Source of the DNA: JBJHBP01 sp050485645
Lineage (GTDB): Bacteria > Pseudomonadota > Gammaproteobacteria > Steroidobacterales > Rariloculaceae
Reading direction: 5' to 3'
Assembly: GCA_050485645.1 (NCBI GenBank)
Contig: JBJHBT010000039.1
Location: 1-37,040, forward strand
DNA: 37,040 nt
Every line of letters begins with the position of its first letter. The stretch's first letter is position 1. Both the position numbers and the translations under genes were made by a program. The notes below the pieces were generated by a model. That model was given only the letters and a program-made list of their open reading frames with translations. It was not told the DNA's origin and searched no databases. Shown piece after piece: positions 7,066 to 16,459 of the stretch.

Positions 7066-8556
7066 TCAGACACCGAACACCGGCGTCATCAGCAGATAGA
7101 GCAGCCCGACGATCACGGCGACGCCAATCAGATTCAGCCACAGCCCGGCGTATACCATCTGCGGGATGCTGATATAGCCGCTGGCGAATACGATCGCGTT
7201 GGGCGGTGTCGCAACCGGCATCATGAAGGCGAAACTTGCCGCCAGCACGGCCGGAATCGCCAGGTACAGCACCGGCAGGTCGACGCTGATCGCCAGTGCG
7301 GCAACCACCGGCAGAAACGTCGCGGTGGTGGCGAGATTGCTCGTCAGTTCGGTGAGGAACACGATCAGCAGCGCCACGAGCACGATCAACAGCAGTGCCG
7401 GCCAGTTGCCGAACGCAACGAGACCGCCGCCTATCCATGCCGCAAGGCCGGATGCGGAAACGGCAGCGGCCAGACTCAGGCCGCCGCCAAACAGCAGCAG
7501 CACACCCCACGGCAATTTCTCCGCCTCGCGCCAGCTCATCAGCAGTTCGCCGCGTCCGCGTCCGGAGGGAATAAGAAACAGCGCCAGCGCACCAAGCAGC
7601 GCAATGCCGGTATCCGACAATGCGGGCAACCACTGCCCGATCAACGGCCTGAAAATCCACAGCACCGCCGTCGTCCCGAACACGATGGCAACGCGCATCT
7701 CGGCACGACTGGCGGGACCAAGCTGACGCAGCGCCTTCGTGAGCGCCTCGTTCGCGCCAGGCAGCGTCTCGCGGCTGAGTCTGTACAGCACACGCGTCAG
7801 CAACAGCCAGCAGACCACGAACATCACCGCCGCCACCGGCATGCCGAGCATCATCCATTGCGCCATGCCGATCTGCACGCCATGGCTCTCGGCCATGAAA
7901 AGCGCCAGAAATGCATTCGGCGGCGTACCGATCAGGGTGGCAATGCCGCCGATGTTGGCTGCATAGGCCACACTGAGCAGCAGCGCAGTGGCAAACCCGC
8001 GCCGAGCCGGTTCCACAAGGCCATCTGCGGATCTTGGGATGATCGACAGCGCAACCGGCAGCATCATGACCGCGGTCGCGGTATTGCTCACCCACATGCT
8101 GAGCGCGGCGGTGGCCAGCATGAACCCGCCCACCTGAAGATCCTCGCGGGCACCGATGCGGTGAATGACCAGCAGGGCGATGCGTCGGTGCAGATTCCAG
8201 CGTTCGATGGCCAGCGCGATCACGAAGCCGCCGAAGAACAGGAACACCAGCGGGTTGGCGTACGGCGATGCCGTCTCCTCGATGGTTCTGACACCCAGCA
8301 ACGGAAACAGAATCAGGGGCAGCAGTGCGGTCACCGGAATCGGCAGCGCTTCGGTGAGCCATAGTATCGCCATCAGCACCGCGACGGCGGCAACGCGCCA
8401 GCCAACCGGGTCGAGACCCTGCGGCGCGGGCAGCAGCAGCATCAGAACGAACGCCGTCGTCCCGAGCAGGAGCCCGACGAATTTGTGAGGCGGAAACTGA
8501 TGAGGGTGCGGTCGCGCACCGGGATGCGCGTCGCCCGGACGATTGCGGAAATTCAT
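7066..8556 (-). CDS. SLC13/DASS-family sodium-coupled anion transporter
   Basis: A roughly 496-residue inner-membrane protein with about 11 hydrophobic segments. It carries the two SNT-type substrate/sodium motifs of the divalent anion:Na+ symporter family: MWVSNTATAVMMLPVAL in the first half and LTSNLATTATFLPV in the second, plus YAANIGGIATLIGTPPNAF. Family substrates are dicarboxylates (succinate, malate) or sulfate; which applies here is not evident. ATG at 8556 is preferred to an upstream GTG (8598), which adds only 14 polar residues; neither has a strong Shine-Dalgarno. It lies 54 bp after the ankyrin gene and may be the last member of the DUF1592 operon. Confidence 0.9.
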   Translation of the reverse strand: MNFRNRPGDAHPGARPHPHQFPPHKFVGLLLGTTAFVLMLLLPAPQGLDPVGWRVAAVAVLMAILWLTEALPIPVTALLPLILFPLLGVRTIEETASPYANPLVFLFFGGFVIALAIERWNLHRRIALLVIHRIGAREDLQVGGFMLATAALSMWVSNTATAVMMLPVALSIIPRSADGLVEPARRGFATALLLSVAYAANIGGIATLIGTPPNAFLALFMAESHGVQIGMAQWMMLGMPVAAVMFVVCWLLLTRVLYRLSRETLPGANEALTKALRQLGPASRAEMRVAIVFGTTAVLWIFRPLIGQWLPALSDTGIALLGALALFLIPSGRGRGELLMSWREAEKLPWGVLLLFGGGLSLAAAVSASGLAAWIGGGLVAFGNWPALLLIVLVALLIVFLTELTSNLATTATFLPVVAALAISVDLPVLYLAIPAVLAASFAFMMPVATPPNAIVFASGYISIPQMVYAGLWLNLIGVAVIVGLLYLLMTPVFGV

Positions 8557-8610
8557 TGAGCGGCGATCATGCCACAGCCGGCCGATGGCCGATGCCACAT
8601 CGCTGCATGT

Positions 8611-10368
8611 TCAGCACAGAGACGGTGTGACGCAGATCGAGTCCAGCGTCCGGCCTTCGTCGGGAACCGGCAAGCCTTCGGCCAGCATCAGCTGTCGCAG
8701 CAGCGCCGATGCTTCAGGCTGCGGACTCGCGGACTGCACGCCGATACGCACAAGGCCATCGGCATAGTCGATGGCCTGCCAGCGGGCGCCGAACAGTTTG
8801 TGGATGCTGTCGCGACTGCCGATGTCCTCGATGGACAGATCCGCGCCACGGTCGTACAGGAGCTGGATCACATCCACACGACCCTTGTGCGCGGCGCCCA
8901 TCAATGCGGTGCGTTGATCAACGACGTCCTGGGCATTCACATCCGCGCCAAGATCCAGCAGCAGCCGCACCGCGGCCAGCGTCTGCTCCGGCGAGCGCTC
9001 ACGCGTCACCCCCTCCACCCAGCCGATGCCGGCCGCCACCATCAACGGCGTGACACCATGGTCTGTCGTGATCGACGGGTCCGCGCCGTAGTCGAGCAGC
9101 AGCTGCATCAGCTCCACATCACCGGACATCGCGGCACGCAGAAACGGTGTCGCGCCCTCTTCGTGCAGCCACTGATGCGTGAATACAGTGCGCGTTTCGG
9201 TGCTGGAACGCATGCGCAGGTTGGGGTCGGCACCATGATCCAGCAGCGCACGGATCACGTCCATGTCGTTCGCATCCGGCACACGCGTGGGATAGTCCCC
9301 GCCCTCGATGTTGCGGTTCTTGGTGGCCAGGTACAGCGCATTCCATCCGCCGCGGTTGACGATGTTCGGATCGGCGCCGTGCGCCAGCAGATAATCGGCG
9401 AGGCGATAGTAGCGGTTGTTGACGGCCGCGAGCAGCGGCGTCCAGCCGTACTCGGTGACCTGATTGATGTCCGCCCCGGCCTCCAGCAGCTCGCGCGCGC
9501 TGTGCATGTCACCGATACGCGCGGCGAACACCAGCGGCGTCAACCCGCCACCGACCCGAGGATCGCGATTGGGAGGCGGCGGATCGTTGAAATCGCTGGC
9601 CTGCCTGAGCAGCTCGCGTTCCTCTTCACTACGGCGGATCACCTCGCCGTCAGCTTCCAGGTTGATTTCGATTGCCCGTCCGCCCTGCCCTTCACCGCGG
9701 AAATATTCCTCGATACGCGAGCGGGCCGTGGGCGCCAGGTAAGGACGCCGGCCCAGCGGTGCGGTTGCCGAGCGCGCGGCATGATCCGCCCCGTGTTCCA
9801 GAAGCACACGCACCGCCTGCGCATTACCGTAGCCCGCCGCCCACATCAGTGCCGTCGTGCCGCGCAGTGTCTCCTGTGCCTGGATGTCGGCGCCGGCGGC
9901 CAGCAGCACCTGCAGCGACCGGGTGTCACCGGTACGCGCAGCCATCATCAGGGCCGTCTCGCCATTGCGCAGCGGTTGATCCGGGTCGGCGCCGGCCGCG
10001 AGCAGCAGATCGACAAGCACCGCGTCGCCACGTTCCGCTGCCATCGCCAGGGCCGTCATACCGGTTCGGGTTGCAAGGCCAACGCCGGCACCGGCGGCAA
10101 TCAGCGCTCGGGCAGCCACCACGTCACCGCGATAGACCGCCCAATGCAGTGCGCCGGAACCATCCGGATGGGCGCTGTCGGGATCGACTTCGGCGGCCAG
10201 CAGCCGCTCCAGCGTTGCAAGATCGCCATCACGCGCGGCATCAACCAGCTGCCGTCCGGTCGCTTGGACGAGGGTCGCGGCCGTCAGCAGCCACACCGCA
10301 ATCGCAGTGGTTGCCGTGACATGTGCCTGGCCGGTTCCTCTGAAAGCGAACATCACCGACCTTCCCAT
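8611..10368 (-). CDS. Secreted/periplasmic ankyrin-repeat protein
   Basis: A 585-residue protein. An N-terminal hydrophobic signal (TAIAVWLLTAATLVQA, ending near residue 37) is followed by about ten ankyrin repeats with the LL.AGADPN and G.T.LM.AA pattern (for example GETALMMAARTGDTRSLQVL). A charged linker near residues 215-265 divides the array. Ankyrin arrays bind proteins; no enzymatic domain is seen. The ATG follows the DUF1552 stop by only 6 bases and its GAGGG Shine-Dalgarno overlaps that stop codon, so translation is probably coupled. Ankyrin genes recur beside DUF1592/DUF1552 pairs in environmental gammaproteobacteria, which suggests a scaffold or protection role for that exported complex (inference). 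Confidence 0.87.
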   Translation of the reverse strand: MGRSVMFAFRGTGQAHVTATTAIAVWLLTAATLVQATGRQLVDAARDGDLATLERLLAAEVDPDSAHPDGSGALHWAVYRGDVVAARALIAAGAGVGLATRTGMTALAMAAERGDAVLVDLLLAAGADPDQPLRNGETALMMAARTGDTRSLQVLLAAGADIQAQETLRGTTALMWAAGYGNAQAVRVLLEHGADHAARSATAPLGRRPYLAPTARSRIEEYFRGEGQGGRAIEINLEADGEVIRRSEEERELLRQASDFNDPPPPNRDPRVGGGLTPLVFAARIGDMHSARELLEAGADINQVTEYGWTPLLAAVNNRYYRLADYLLAHGADPNIVNRGGWNALYLATKNRNIEGGDYPTRVPDANDMDVIRALLDHGADPNLRMRSSTETRTVFTHQWLHEEGATPFLRAAMSGDVELMQLLLDYGADPSITTDHGVTPLMVAAGIGWVEGVTRERSPEQTLAAVRLLLDLGADVNAQDVVDQRTALMGAAHKGRVDVIQLLYDRGADLSIEDIGSRDSIHKLFGARWQAIDYADGLVRIGVQSASPQPEASALLRQLMLAEGLPVPDEGRTLDSICVTPSLC

Positions 10369-10374
10369 GTGCCC

Positions 10375-11751
10375 TCAGCCGACGCCTGCCGGCACGTCGA
10401 TATCGACACCCGGCAGGCGGCCGTTGCTGTCGCCGAAGCTGTCCAGGTGGATGCCGTACAGATCGAGGATGCTCAGCAGCAGACTGCCGCTCGTGACCGT
10501 ACGACCGGGGAAGGCCAGATGGCGATCACCACGCAGCCGACCCGATGCACCGCCGACCAGCACGTGAGGCACATCGTAGTGTGTGTGCTGATTGGAATTG
10601 CCCATATTGGATCCGTACAGCAGCAGCGAATTGTCGAGCAGCGTGCCGTCGCCTTCGGGGATGGACTGAAGCTTCTGCACAAAGTACGCCAGCGTTGCGG
10701 CGTGGTAGCGATTCAACCGGGCATACTGCGCGATGCGTCCGGGCTCTTCCGCATGATGGGAGCCACCGTGGAAACTGATGTTGACACCGCTCTCCGGATA
10801 CACCCGGTTGGTCAGATCACGAGCGTACAGCAGCGTGGCCACGCGCGTGATATCGGCCTGCCATGCCAATGCCAGCAGGTCGTAGTGAAGTTCCAAGTGC
10901 TCCTGAAACGATGCCGGAGCACCAACCGGAGCGGAGATATCCGCTGGCATTTCGCTGGCGGCGTTCTCCGCCACGATCAGCCGGCGTTCGATCTCGCGCA
11001 CGTCGTCCAGATACTGTTCCACACGCATGCGATCGTGAGGACCAACCTTTCTGTAGATGTCGCCCAGACTCCCGGTCACCGAGTCCAGAATGCTGCGCTG
11101 CTGTGCGCGACGCGCGGCACGAATTTCCGGTGTCGCGCCGTCACCGAACATCCTTTCGAACACGACCCTGGGGTTGATCTCCATCGGCAATGGACGCGTG
11201 GCCGTCTGCCATGAGATGGTATTGGTGTAGGTGCAGCTGTAGCCCTCGCCGCAACCACCGGAGTTTGCACCCGGATCTTCCAGAGCCAGCTGCAACGATG
11301 GCAGCAGTGTTTCCTGACCGATGCGCTGCGCGATCAGCTGGTCGATGGTGACGCCGCACTCGATGTCGGCGCCGGTGGTTTTCCTCGGCTTCACGCCGCA
11401 CAGATACGCCGCGGCCACGAAGTGGTCGGAACCGGTTTCACCTGGCGGATTCTCCGAGGACTTCGACCATACGCCGGTCGTGAGCACCACGTTGCGGCGA
11501 AAAGGCTCCAGCGGTTCCCAGATGAACGGAAACCGGAAACCGGGCTCCGAACTCTGCGGTTCCCAGTAGCCTGGCGCTGCGCCGTGCGGGATGAAGATGC
11601 CGGCAAACCTTGTCGGCGCCACCGTGGCGGCATGTGCAACCGTGCCAATGGCCGGCAGCATGGAATCCAGCAGCGGCAGTCCGACAGCGGCGCCGAGACC
11701 GCGCAGGAAAGTACGTCGCGGCAGGTGTCGGTTTGTGATCACTCTGGCCAT
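10375..11751 (-). CDS. DUF1552 domain protein, Tat-exported
   Basis: A 458-residue protein of the DUF1552 family. The N terminus has a twin-arginine signal (PRRTFLRGLGAAVGLPLLDS), so it is exported folded and probably holds a cofactor or metal. Typical motifs are FIPHGAAPGYW, GVWSKSSENPPGETGSDHF, CGEGYSCTYTNTISW and YGSNMGNSNQHTHYDVPHVL; the fold is related to DUF1501/alkaline-phosphatase-like sulfatase proteins. Biochemical function is unknown. The start is very well supported by GGAGGAGGG just upstream. It lies 23 bp after the DUF1592 gene, with which it almost always pairs. Confidence 0.93.
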   Translation of the reverse strand: MARVITNRHLPRRTFLRGLGAAVGLPLLDSMLPAIGTVAHAATVAPTRFAGIFIPHGAAPGYWEPQSSEPGFRFPFIWEPLEPFRRNVVLTTGVWSKSSENPPGETGSDHFVAAAYLCGVKPRKTTGADIECGVTIDQLIAQRIGQETLLPSLQLALEDPGANSGGCGEGYSCTYTNTISWQTATRPLPMEINPRVVFERMFGDGATPEIRAARRAQQRSILDSVTGSLGDIYRKVGPHDRMRVEQYLDDVREIERRLIVAENAASEMPADISAPVGAPASFQEHLELHYDLLALAWQADITRVATLLYARDLTNRVYPESGVNISFHGGSHHAEEPGRIAQYARLNRYHAATLAYFVQKLQSIPEGDGTLLDNSLLLYGSNMGNSNQHTHYDVPHVLVGGASGRLRGDRHLAFPGRTVTSGSLLLSILDLYGIHLDSFGDSNGRLPGVDIDVPAGVG

Positions 11752-11774
11752 CTCTTCCCTCCTCCAGCCGGCTG

Positions 11775-14243
11775 TCAGCGATTCGTGGCGGTGAATTCGG
11801 ATCCGCCATCGTCCAGCCGGGTGTTCATGCGAAATGCATCACTCAGTGCAACAGCGGCGATCAGCGACCGCACACTGTATCGATCACGTTCACCTTCGCG
11901 AACAATTGCGCGTACCAGCGGCATATCGTTGTACTCGAGGCCGCGGCCCAGCGCATAGGTCACCAGCTTTTCGACGAACGTGGTCACGAACTGGTCTTCG
12001 TAGCGCAGCAAGAACCTTGTCAGATCAGCCGCGCCATCGATGGGCGTGCCGTCGTACATCACATCGGCGGTATCGATGGGATTGCCGGACAGATCCATGC
12101 TGCGGTGCCGTCCGATGCCGTCATAGGCTTCCAGCGCGAAGCCGATCGGATCCATCAGCACATGACACCCCATACAGGCGGGATCATTCCGGTGACGCTC
12201 GTACTGCTCCCGAATCGTCAACGGTCTTTCCGTCGGCCCCGGCGGTTCAATTTCCGGCACATCCGGCGGTGGGGGCGGTGGCGGCACGCCGATCACATTC
12301 GCCAGTACCCAGTCACCACGCATCACAGGTGAAGTACGTCCGGGCTGGGAAGTCACCGTCAGGAAACTGCCTTTGCCGAGCAGACCGTGACGTTCCGGAT
12401 GGGCATCGCCCAGCTCGACACGGCGGAAGTGACTGCCGCGCACGCCGGCAATGCCATAGTGGCGAGCCAGGCGTTCGTCGAGGAAGGTGTAGTCGGCCGT
12501 CAGCAGGTCGACGATGCTGCGGTCCTCTCGAACCAGGCTGTCGAACAGCATGCTGGTCTCACGCTGGAATGCCAGTCGCAGCGTGTGGTCGAAATCCGGG
12601 AAGTCCTGCGGTGTCGGGACATGACCTTCCAGATCCCGCAGCGCCAGCCACTGGCCGGCGAAATTCTCTGTCAACGCCAGCGAACGCGGATCGTCGAGCA
12701 TCCGCACCACCTGGCCGCGCAGAACGGCCGGATCATCCAGCAGCCCCCGCTCGGCCAGGTCCAGCAGTTCATCGTCCGGAATACTGCTCCACAGAAAGAA
12801 CGACAGGCGCGACGCCAGCGCGAGCGGGTCGACCGGATAGTTTTCTCCTTCGGCGACGTGATCGGGGTAATCCTCGAACCGGTAGAGAAACTTCGGATCA
12901 ACCAGCATGCGGTGTAGCGCCATTTCGATGCCGGTTTCAAATCCACCGGATGCATGACCATCCATGTAGAAGTCCATCAGCACCGCCAGGTCGCTTTCGG
13001 CATGCTGACCGCGGTAGGCCATGCGCGCCATGCGGGCGATGATTTCCGCAGCGCATGCCTGTTCGGCGGCGGCTTCATCCGGAATGCAGGTGAAGATCGC
13101 ACGACGACTGGGGGTGTCCGGGGCCGACGGACGCGCATCGAACGGCCCGTCGATGCGCACGTTGCCGATATGCGGATAGAAGCTGAATCCGGGCAGACCA
13201 CCGGTCTCGATGGTGGTGCGCTCGAAGGCGTGATTGAGATCCAGCAGCGGCGCGAAGTTGTTGGCCAGGAACGTCACCCCGATGTCCCTGGGGCCGGCGT
13301 CGACGGTCAGCGCGACATCCACCCGAGGCACATAGTCCCGCGTGCCGCCACCGCCGCCGGCGCTGAACTCCTCATCCCAGTCGATCTGCGCCACCAGTTC
13401 GCCATCCACATAAACCACCAGCTGCTCGCCACGCACGTCGCCGAACGGTCGGCTGGCGCCCATGTTGCCAAGCGGAATCGGCACGATCCTGAGTTGATAG
13501 TCGCCGGCGGCAGGGAAATTGTGGCGGATCAGTATGCCGCCGCGGGTACCGAATGGCAGACCGGCGATGTGGTCGTTCTGGCTCTTGTCTTCGGGTACAC
13601 GATAGACGACCTGCGTGGCGTCGCGCTCGCTGCCGACCGCCAGACGGCTGATACGCCCGGACGCAGTGAGATACGCCTCGAGCAGTGCCGGTGACAGACC
13701 CAGTGTGCCTGCCTGGTTGTCGAAGCCGCGGCTGACGTCGTCAGCCGGGAACATGACCGTGGTGTCGATTTCCAGCGCCAGCAGATCGCGAATCGCATTG
13801 CGATACTCGACGCGATTGAGTCGGTGCATGCCGGGCGGCGGGTTGATGCCATTCCATTCGGCATCGAGGCTGCGCTCCAGCCACCCGATCAGCGACTGTA
13901 CGGTGGCCGCATCCGGCCTTGCCTGATCGGCTGGTGGCATCATGCCGGCGCGCAGTTTGCGAATCACGCTTTCCAGCGTCTCGGCATGCGCCGCGACATC
14001 GGCCAGGTCGACCCGTTCCAGTGACAGATCGCCGGCGCGCTCGGCGAAGCTGTGACAATCCAGACAGTACCGATCGATGGTGGCGGCGTGTGCCGCCAGT
14101 TCAGTCTGTGGCGAAGGTGTCTTGACGCATCCGGTCGCGATGGCGGCCAACGCAACATACAACACCGCCCGCGCCGGCCTGGCACCGGTTGCGGGCCGAC
14201 TGTCCCGCGTGACGAGCACACGATTGTGCCGACGTATCTTCAC
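11775..14243 (-). CDS. DUF1592-type dihaem cytochrome-like lipoprotein
   Basis: An 822-residue protein from the GTG at 14243, preceded by a GGGGGG stretch as Shine-Dalgarno. The N terminus has a basic region, a hydrophobic stretch and a lipobox (AIATGC, C39). A CLDCH haem-c-like motif follows at 60-64 and a second, CMGCH, lies at 690-694. The order fits DUF1587, DUF1595, DUF1592, DUF1588 and DUF1585, as in planctomycete PSCyt proteins. Central signatures include MHRLNRVEYRNAIRDLLAL and LASRLSFFLWSSIPDDELL. It is probably an envelope electron-transfer or oxidising enzyme acting with the DUF1552 protein; the substrate is unknown. The reading frame is open 80 codons further upstream, but that part overlaps the DUF3750 gene and looks non-coding. 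Confidence 0.92.
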   Translation of the reverse strand: MKIRRHNRVLVTRDSRPATGARPARAVLYVALAAIATGCVKTPSPQTELAAHAATIDRYCLDCHSFAERAGDLSLERVDLADVAAHAETLESVIRKLRAGMMPPADQARPDAATVQSLIGWLERSLDAEWNGINPPPGMHRLNRVEYRNAIRDLLALEIDTTVMFPADDVSRGFDNQAGTLGLSPALLEAYLTASGRISRLAVGSERDATQVVYRVPEDKSQNDHIAGLPFGTRGGILIRHNFPAAGDYQLRIVPIPLGNMGASRPFGDVRGEQLVVYVDGELVAQIDWDEEFSAGGGGGTRDYVPRVDVALTVDAGPRDIGVTFLANNFAPLLDLNHAFERTTIETGGLPGFSFYPHIGNVRIDGPFDARPSAPDTPSRRAIFTCIPDEAAAEQACAAEIIARMARMAYRGQHAESDLAVLMDFYMDGHASGGFETGIEMALHRMLVDPKFLYRFEDYPDHVAEGENYPVDPLALASRLSFFLWSSIPDDELLDLAERGLLDDPAVLRGQVVRMLDDPRSLALTENFAGQWLALRDLEGHVPTPQDFPDFDHTLRLAFQRETSMLFDSLVREDRSIVDLLTADYTFLDERLARHYGIAGVRGSHFRRVELGDAHPERHGLLGKGSFLTVTSQPGRTSPVMRGDWVLANVIGVPPPPPPPDVPEIEPPGPTERPLTIREQYERHRNDPACMGCHVLMDPIGFALEAYDGIGRHRSMDLSGNPIDTADVMYDGTPIDGAADLTRFLLRYEDQFVTTFVEKLVTYALGRGLEYNDMPLVRAIVREGERDRYSVRSLIAAVALSDAFRMNTRLDDGGSEFTATNR

Positions 14244-14421
14244 TGTCCCCCCGGCCGCCGGTGGTCCGGCTTGTGGCCCCCGAGCCGGACGACACGTCCC
14301 GCACGAGTGATGCCCTGATTCTACGCAGGATCCGGCGGCGACTCCAAGCCCGCGAACAGGAATCTGCCGCGGGAGCCACGGGACAAACAATCGTTTCCCG
14401 CCGTCGGGCAGCCACTCCGCC

Positions 14422-15213
14422 TCAGCGTGCCGGGTCCGGCTCTTCGCCGACAGCCATCGCAGCGGCCGTCCGTGGCACCCCAAGACGCCCTACCAGCGGC
14501 AGTTTCAGCGCCAGATCCAGCGGGTCGACGCCGAATGTCAGACCGAGCACGTTGACCTCCAGCCCTTCTTCAACGCCTGCCAGCAGGCCGAACACGCCGA
14601 ACAGGTTGAACTGATAGCCGGTGCCGCTTGGTGTCCGCGCCAGGGGCCACCACCCCAGGTAGTCCTTGCCTATGGCGTGCGCGGGCAGGTCGGCGCGCAG
14701 CTCCGGGACCGCACGCAGCAAATGGGCAACGAAGGTATTGGAATTGGGCCCTGGCCACACCCGATAGGTGCCGGCGTACGGATACGCTTCGGCCGCGGCG
14801 GCGATCCGCTCGATCATCCCGTCCACGCCGTCACCGCGCTGTTCGGCGAGCAACCGCGGGGCCGCACCGAACCAGCGCCCGTCCGGCTCGCGCACGCTGA
14901 CGGCAACGGCATTGCCGCTACGCCGCAGTCGCCAGCCCATCACTTCGTAGATCGTGTAATCGGGCGCGCCCGAAGGCTTGGTCGCAATCCAGGTGTGGAT
15001 ACCGAAATAGCCACGCCAGCGCACGGCACGCGCACCATACACCTGCACAACCGCTTCGGTGACGACGTCAGGGGACGGCGCAAGCCCCACCGGTTCACGA
15101 CTTGCGCTGCGCCAGTCACCCGTCCCGCCACTGTCCAGCCGGTCGACATGAGCCAGGCCGACCAGCGCGACGGGCAGCATCACGAACAGCAGCCTGACCC
15201 ACCAGCGCTTCAT
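14422..15213 (-). CDS. DUF3750 domain-containing protein
   Basis: A 263-residue protein. The N terminus has a membrane anchor or signal (RWWVRLLFVMLPVALVGLAHV). The DUF3750 signature follows: VQVYGARAVRWRGYFGIHTWIATK, YEVMGWRL, then YRVWPGPNSNTFVAHLLR and AIGKDYLGWW. Function is unknown; the conserved His, Asn and Asp would suit a periplasmic hydrolase, but this is a guess. The ATG at 15213 has AAGG 7 bases upstream, better than the GTG two codons earlier. It lies downstream of the MltB-like gene on the same strand. Confidence 0.85.
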   Translation of the reverse strand: MKRWWVRLLFVMLPVALVGLAHVDRLDSGGTGDWRSASREPVGLAPSPDVVTEAVVQVYGARAVRWRGYFGIHTWIATKPSGAPDYTIYEVMGWRLRRSGNAVAVSVREPDGRWFGAAPRLLAEQRGDGVDGMIERIAAAAEAYPYAGTYRVWPGPNSNTFVAHLLRAVPELRADLPAHAIGKDYLGWWPLARTPSGTGYQFNLFGVFGLLAGVEEGLEVNVLGLTFGVDPLDLALKLPLVGRLGVPRTAAAMAVGEEPDPAR

Positions 15214-15250
15214 GCGCACACCTTACGCGGCCCGACCGGGCCGGAGTTCG

Positions 15251-16438
15251 CTACCGGATGCCCAGCACATCGAGCAGCGCGGCATCCGCCTGACCATCAG
15301 CAACCAGGCCACGCTGGCGCTGGAACTCGCGCACCGCGGCGCGGGTGGCCGGCCCGAAGATGCCATCCGCCGGACCAGGCTCGAGGCCGCGCGCATCCAG
15401 CGCCTGCTGAATGGCGGTGATCTGTGTGCGGTTCAGGCGCGGCAGAGCCGGTGGCGTGCGGTGCAGACTGCCGGCACCGGCAATGCGGTCGGCCAGATGC
15501 CCCACCGACAGCGCGAAAAACTCGGAGCGGTTCCAGCGCATGATCACATTGAAGTTGCCATAGACCAGAAAGGCCGGGCCCGAGTGTCCCGCCGGCACCA
15601 GCAGGGACGCATCGATGTCGACGTCGGGCAGAACACCGCCAGCCGTGTCAGTGATACCCAGCGCCCGCCATTCGCGCAGCGGCCGTGATCGATCCCTGCC
15701 CGCGTGGTAGTAGTCGAAACCGTCCGGCAACAGCACCTCACGTCCCCAGCGCTCGCCGGAACGCCATCCGAGCTGACTGAGGAAGTTCGCCGCCGACGCC
15801 AGCGCGTCGGGCACGCTGTTCCAAAGATCAACGCGCCCGTCACCGTCACCGTCAACCGCATAGGCCAGATAGTTCGATGGCATGAACTGGGTCTGGCCCA
15901 TCGCGCCTGCCCACGACCCCACCATGCGCATGTCATCCAGACCTTCGCGGTCCACCACCCTGAGCGCGTTGATCAGTTCGTCGGTGAAGTACGCGCCGCG
16001 GCGATCGTCACAGGCGAGGGTAGCCAGCGAATCGAAAACCCGGATACTGCCCAGCACCCTGCCATAGTTGCTCTCCATGCCCCACAGCGCAACGATGTAC
16101 TGTCCGGGTACGCCGTAGCGCACCGACAGCCGCTGGAGCAGGTCGCGGTGTTCGGCGAGCAGTTCCCGGCCCGCGGTGATGCGGTCCACGCTGACCGCGC
16201 GGCTGAAGTAGTCGCCGAACGTATCGACGAACTCGGGCTGACGCCGGTCGAGTTCGATGACGCGTTCGAGCCGACTGACGGTGGACAGGACGCGCGCCGC
16301 GGTACCCGGCGATACGCCACCCCGCTCCGCCGCGGTCTGGATCCGCGCAACGCATTGGTCGAATTCGGTGACGGCCGCGGCTTGCGGGGCGACCAGCAAC
16401 GCCATCACAGCCAGCCCCGTTGACGCGCAGAATCTCAT
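15251..16438 (-). CDS. MltB-family lytic murein transglycosylase with peptidoglycan-binding domain
   Basis: A 395-residue secreted enzyme that cleaves peptidoglycan glycan strands to 1,6-anhydromuropeptides. The signal peptide is about residues 1-22 (ALLVAPQAAA). The SLT_2 catalytic domain carries the catalytic Glu in ALWGMESNYGR and the motifs GSWAGAMGQTQFMPSNYL and DGDGDGRVDLWNS. A C-terminal PG_binding_1 domain follows from about residue 333 (LDARGLEPGPADGIFGPATR, FQRQRGL). No lipobox is seen, so unlike E. coli MltB it should be soluble periplasmic. The start has GGAG 6-7 bases upstream. It lies 21 bp after the mechanosensitive channel gene, suggesting one transcript. Confidence 0.93.
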   Translation of the reverse strand: MRFCASTGLAVMALLVAPQAAAVTEFDQCVARIQTAAERGGVSPGTAARVLSTVSRLERVIELDRRQPEFVDTFGDYFSRAVSVDRITAGRELLAEHRDLLQRLSVRYGVPGQYIVALWGMESNYGRVLGSIRVFDSLATLACDDRRGAYFTDELINALRVVDREGLDDMRMVGSWAGAMGQTQFMPSNYLAYAVDGDGDGRVDLWNSVPDALASAANFLSQLGWRSGERWGREVLLPDGFDYYHAGRDRSRPLREWRALGITDTAGGVLPDVDIDASLLVPAGHSGPAFLVYGNFNVIMRWNRSEFFALSVGHLADRIAGAGSLHRTPPALPRLNRTQITAIQQALDARGLEPGPADGIFGPATRAAVREFQRQRGLVADGQADAALLDVLGIR

Positions 16439-16459
16439 GACAGCTCCGTGTAAACCGCT

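Noticed and set aside
8569..11214. An 881-codon open frame on the plus strand
   Set aside because: It is antisense to the ankyrin and DUF1552 genes, which have clear domains, signals and ribosome sites. Its translation is Arg/His/Gln-rich without any domain; it arises from GC-rich codon bias.
12954..13694. Plus-strand frame of 246 codons opposite the DUF1592 gene
   Set aside because: Antisense shadow with no domain and no upstream signals.
14244..14483. 80-codon upstream extension of the DUF1592 protein
   Set aside because: The lipoprotein signal begins at the GTG at 14243 with its own G-rich ribosome site, and the extension overlaps the DUF3750 gene.
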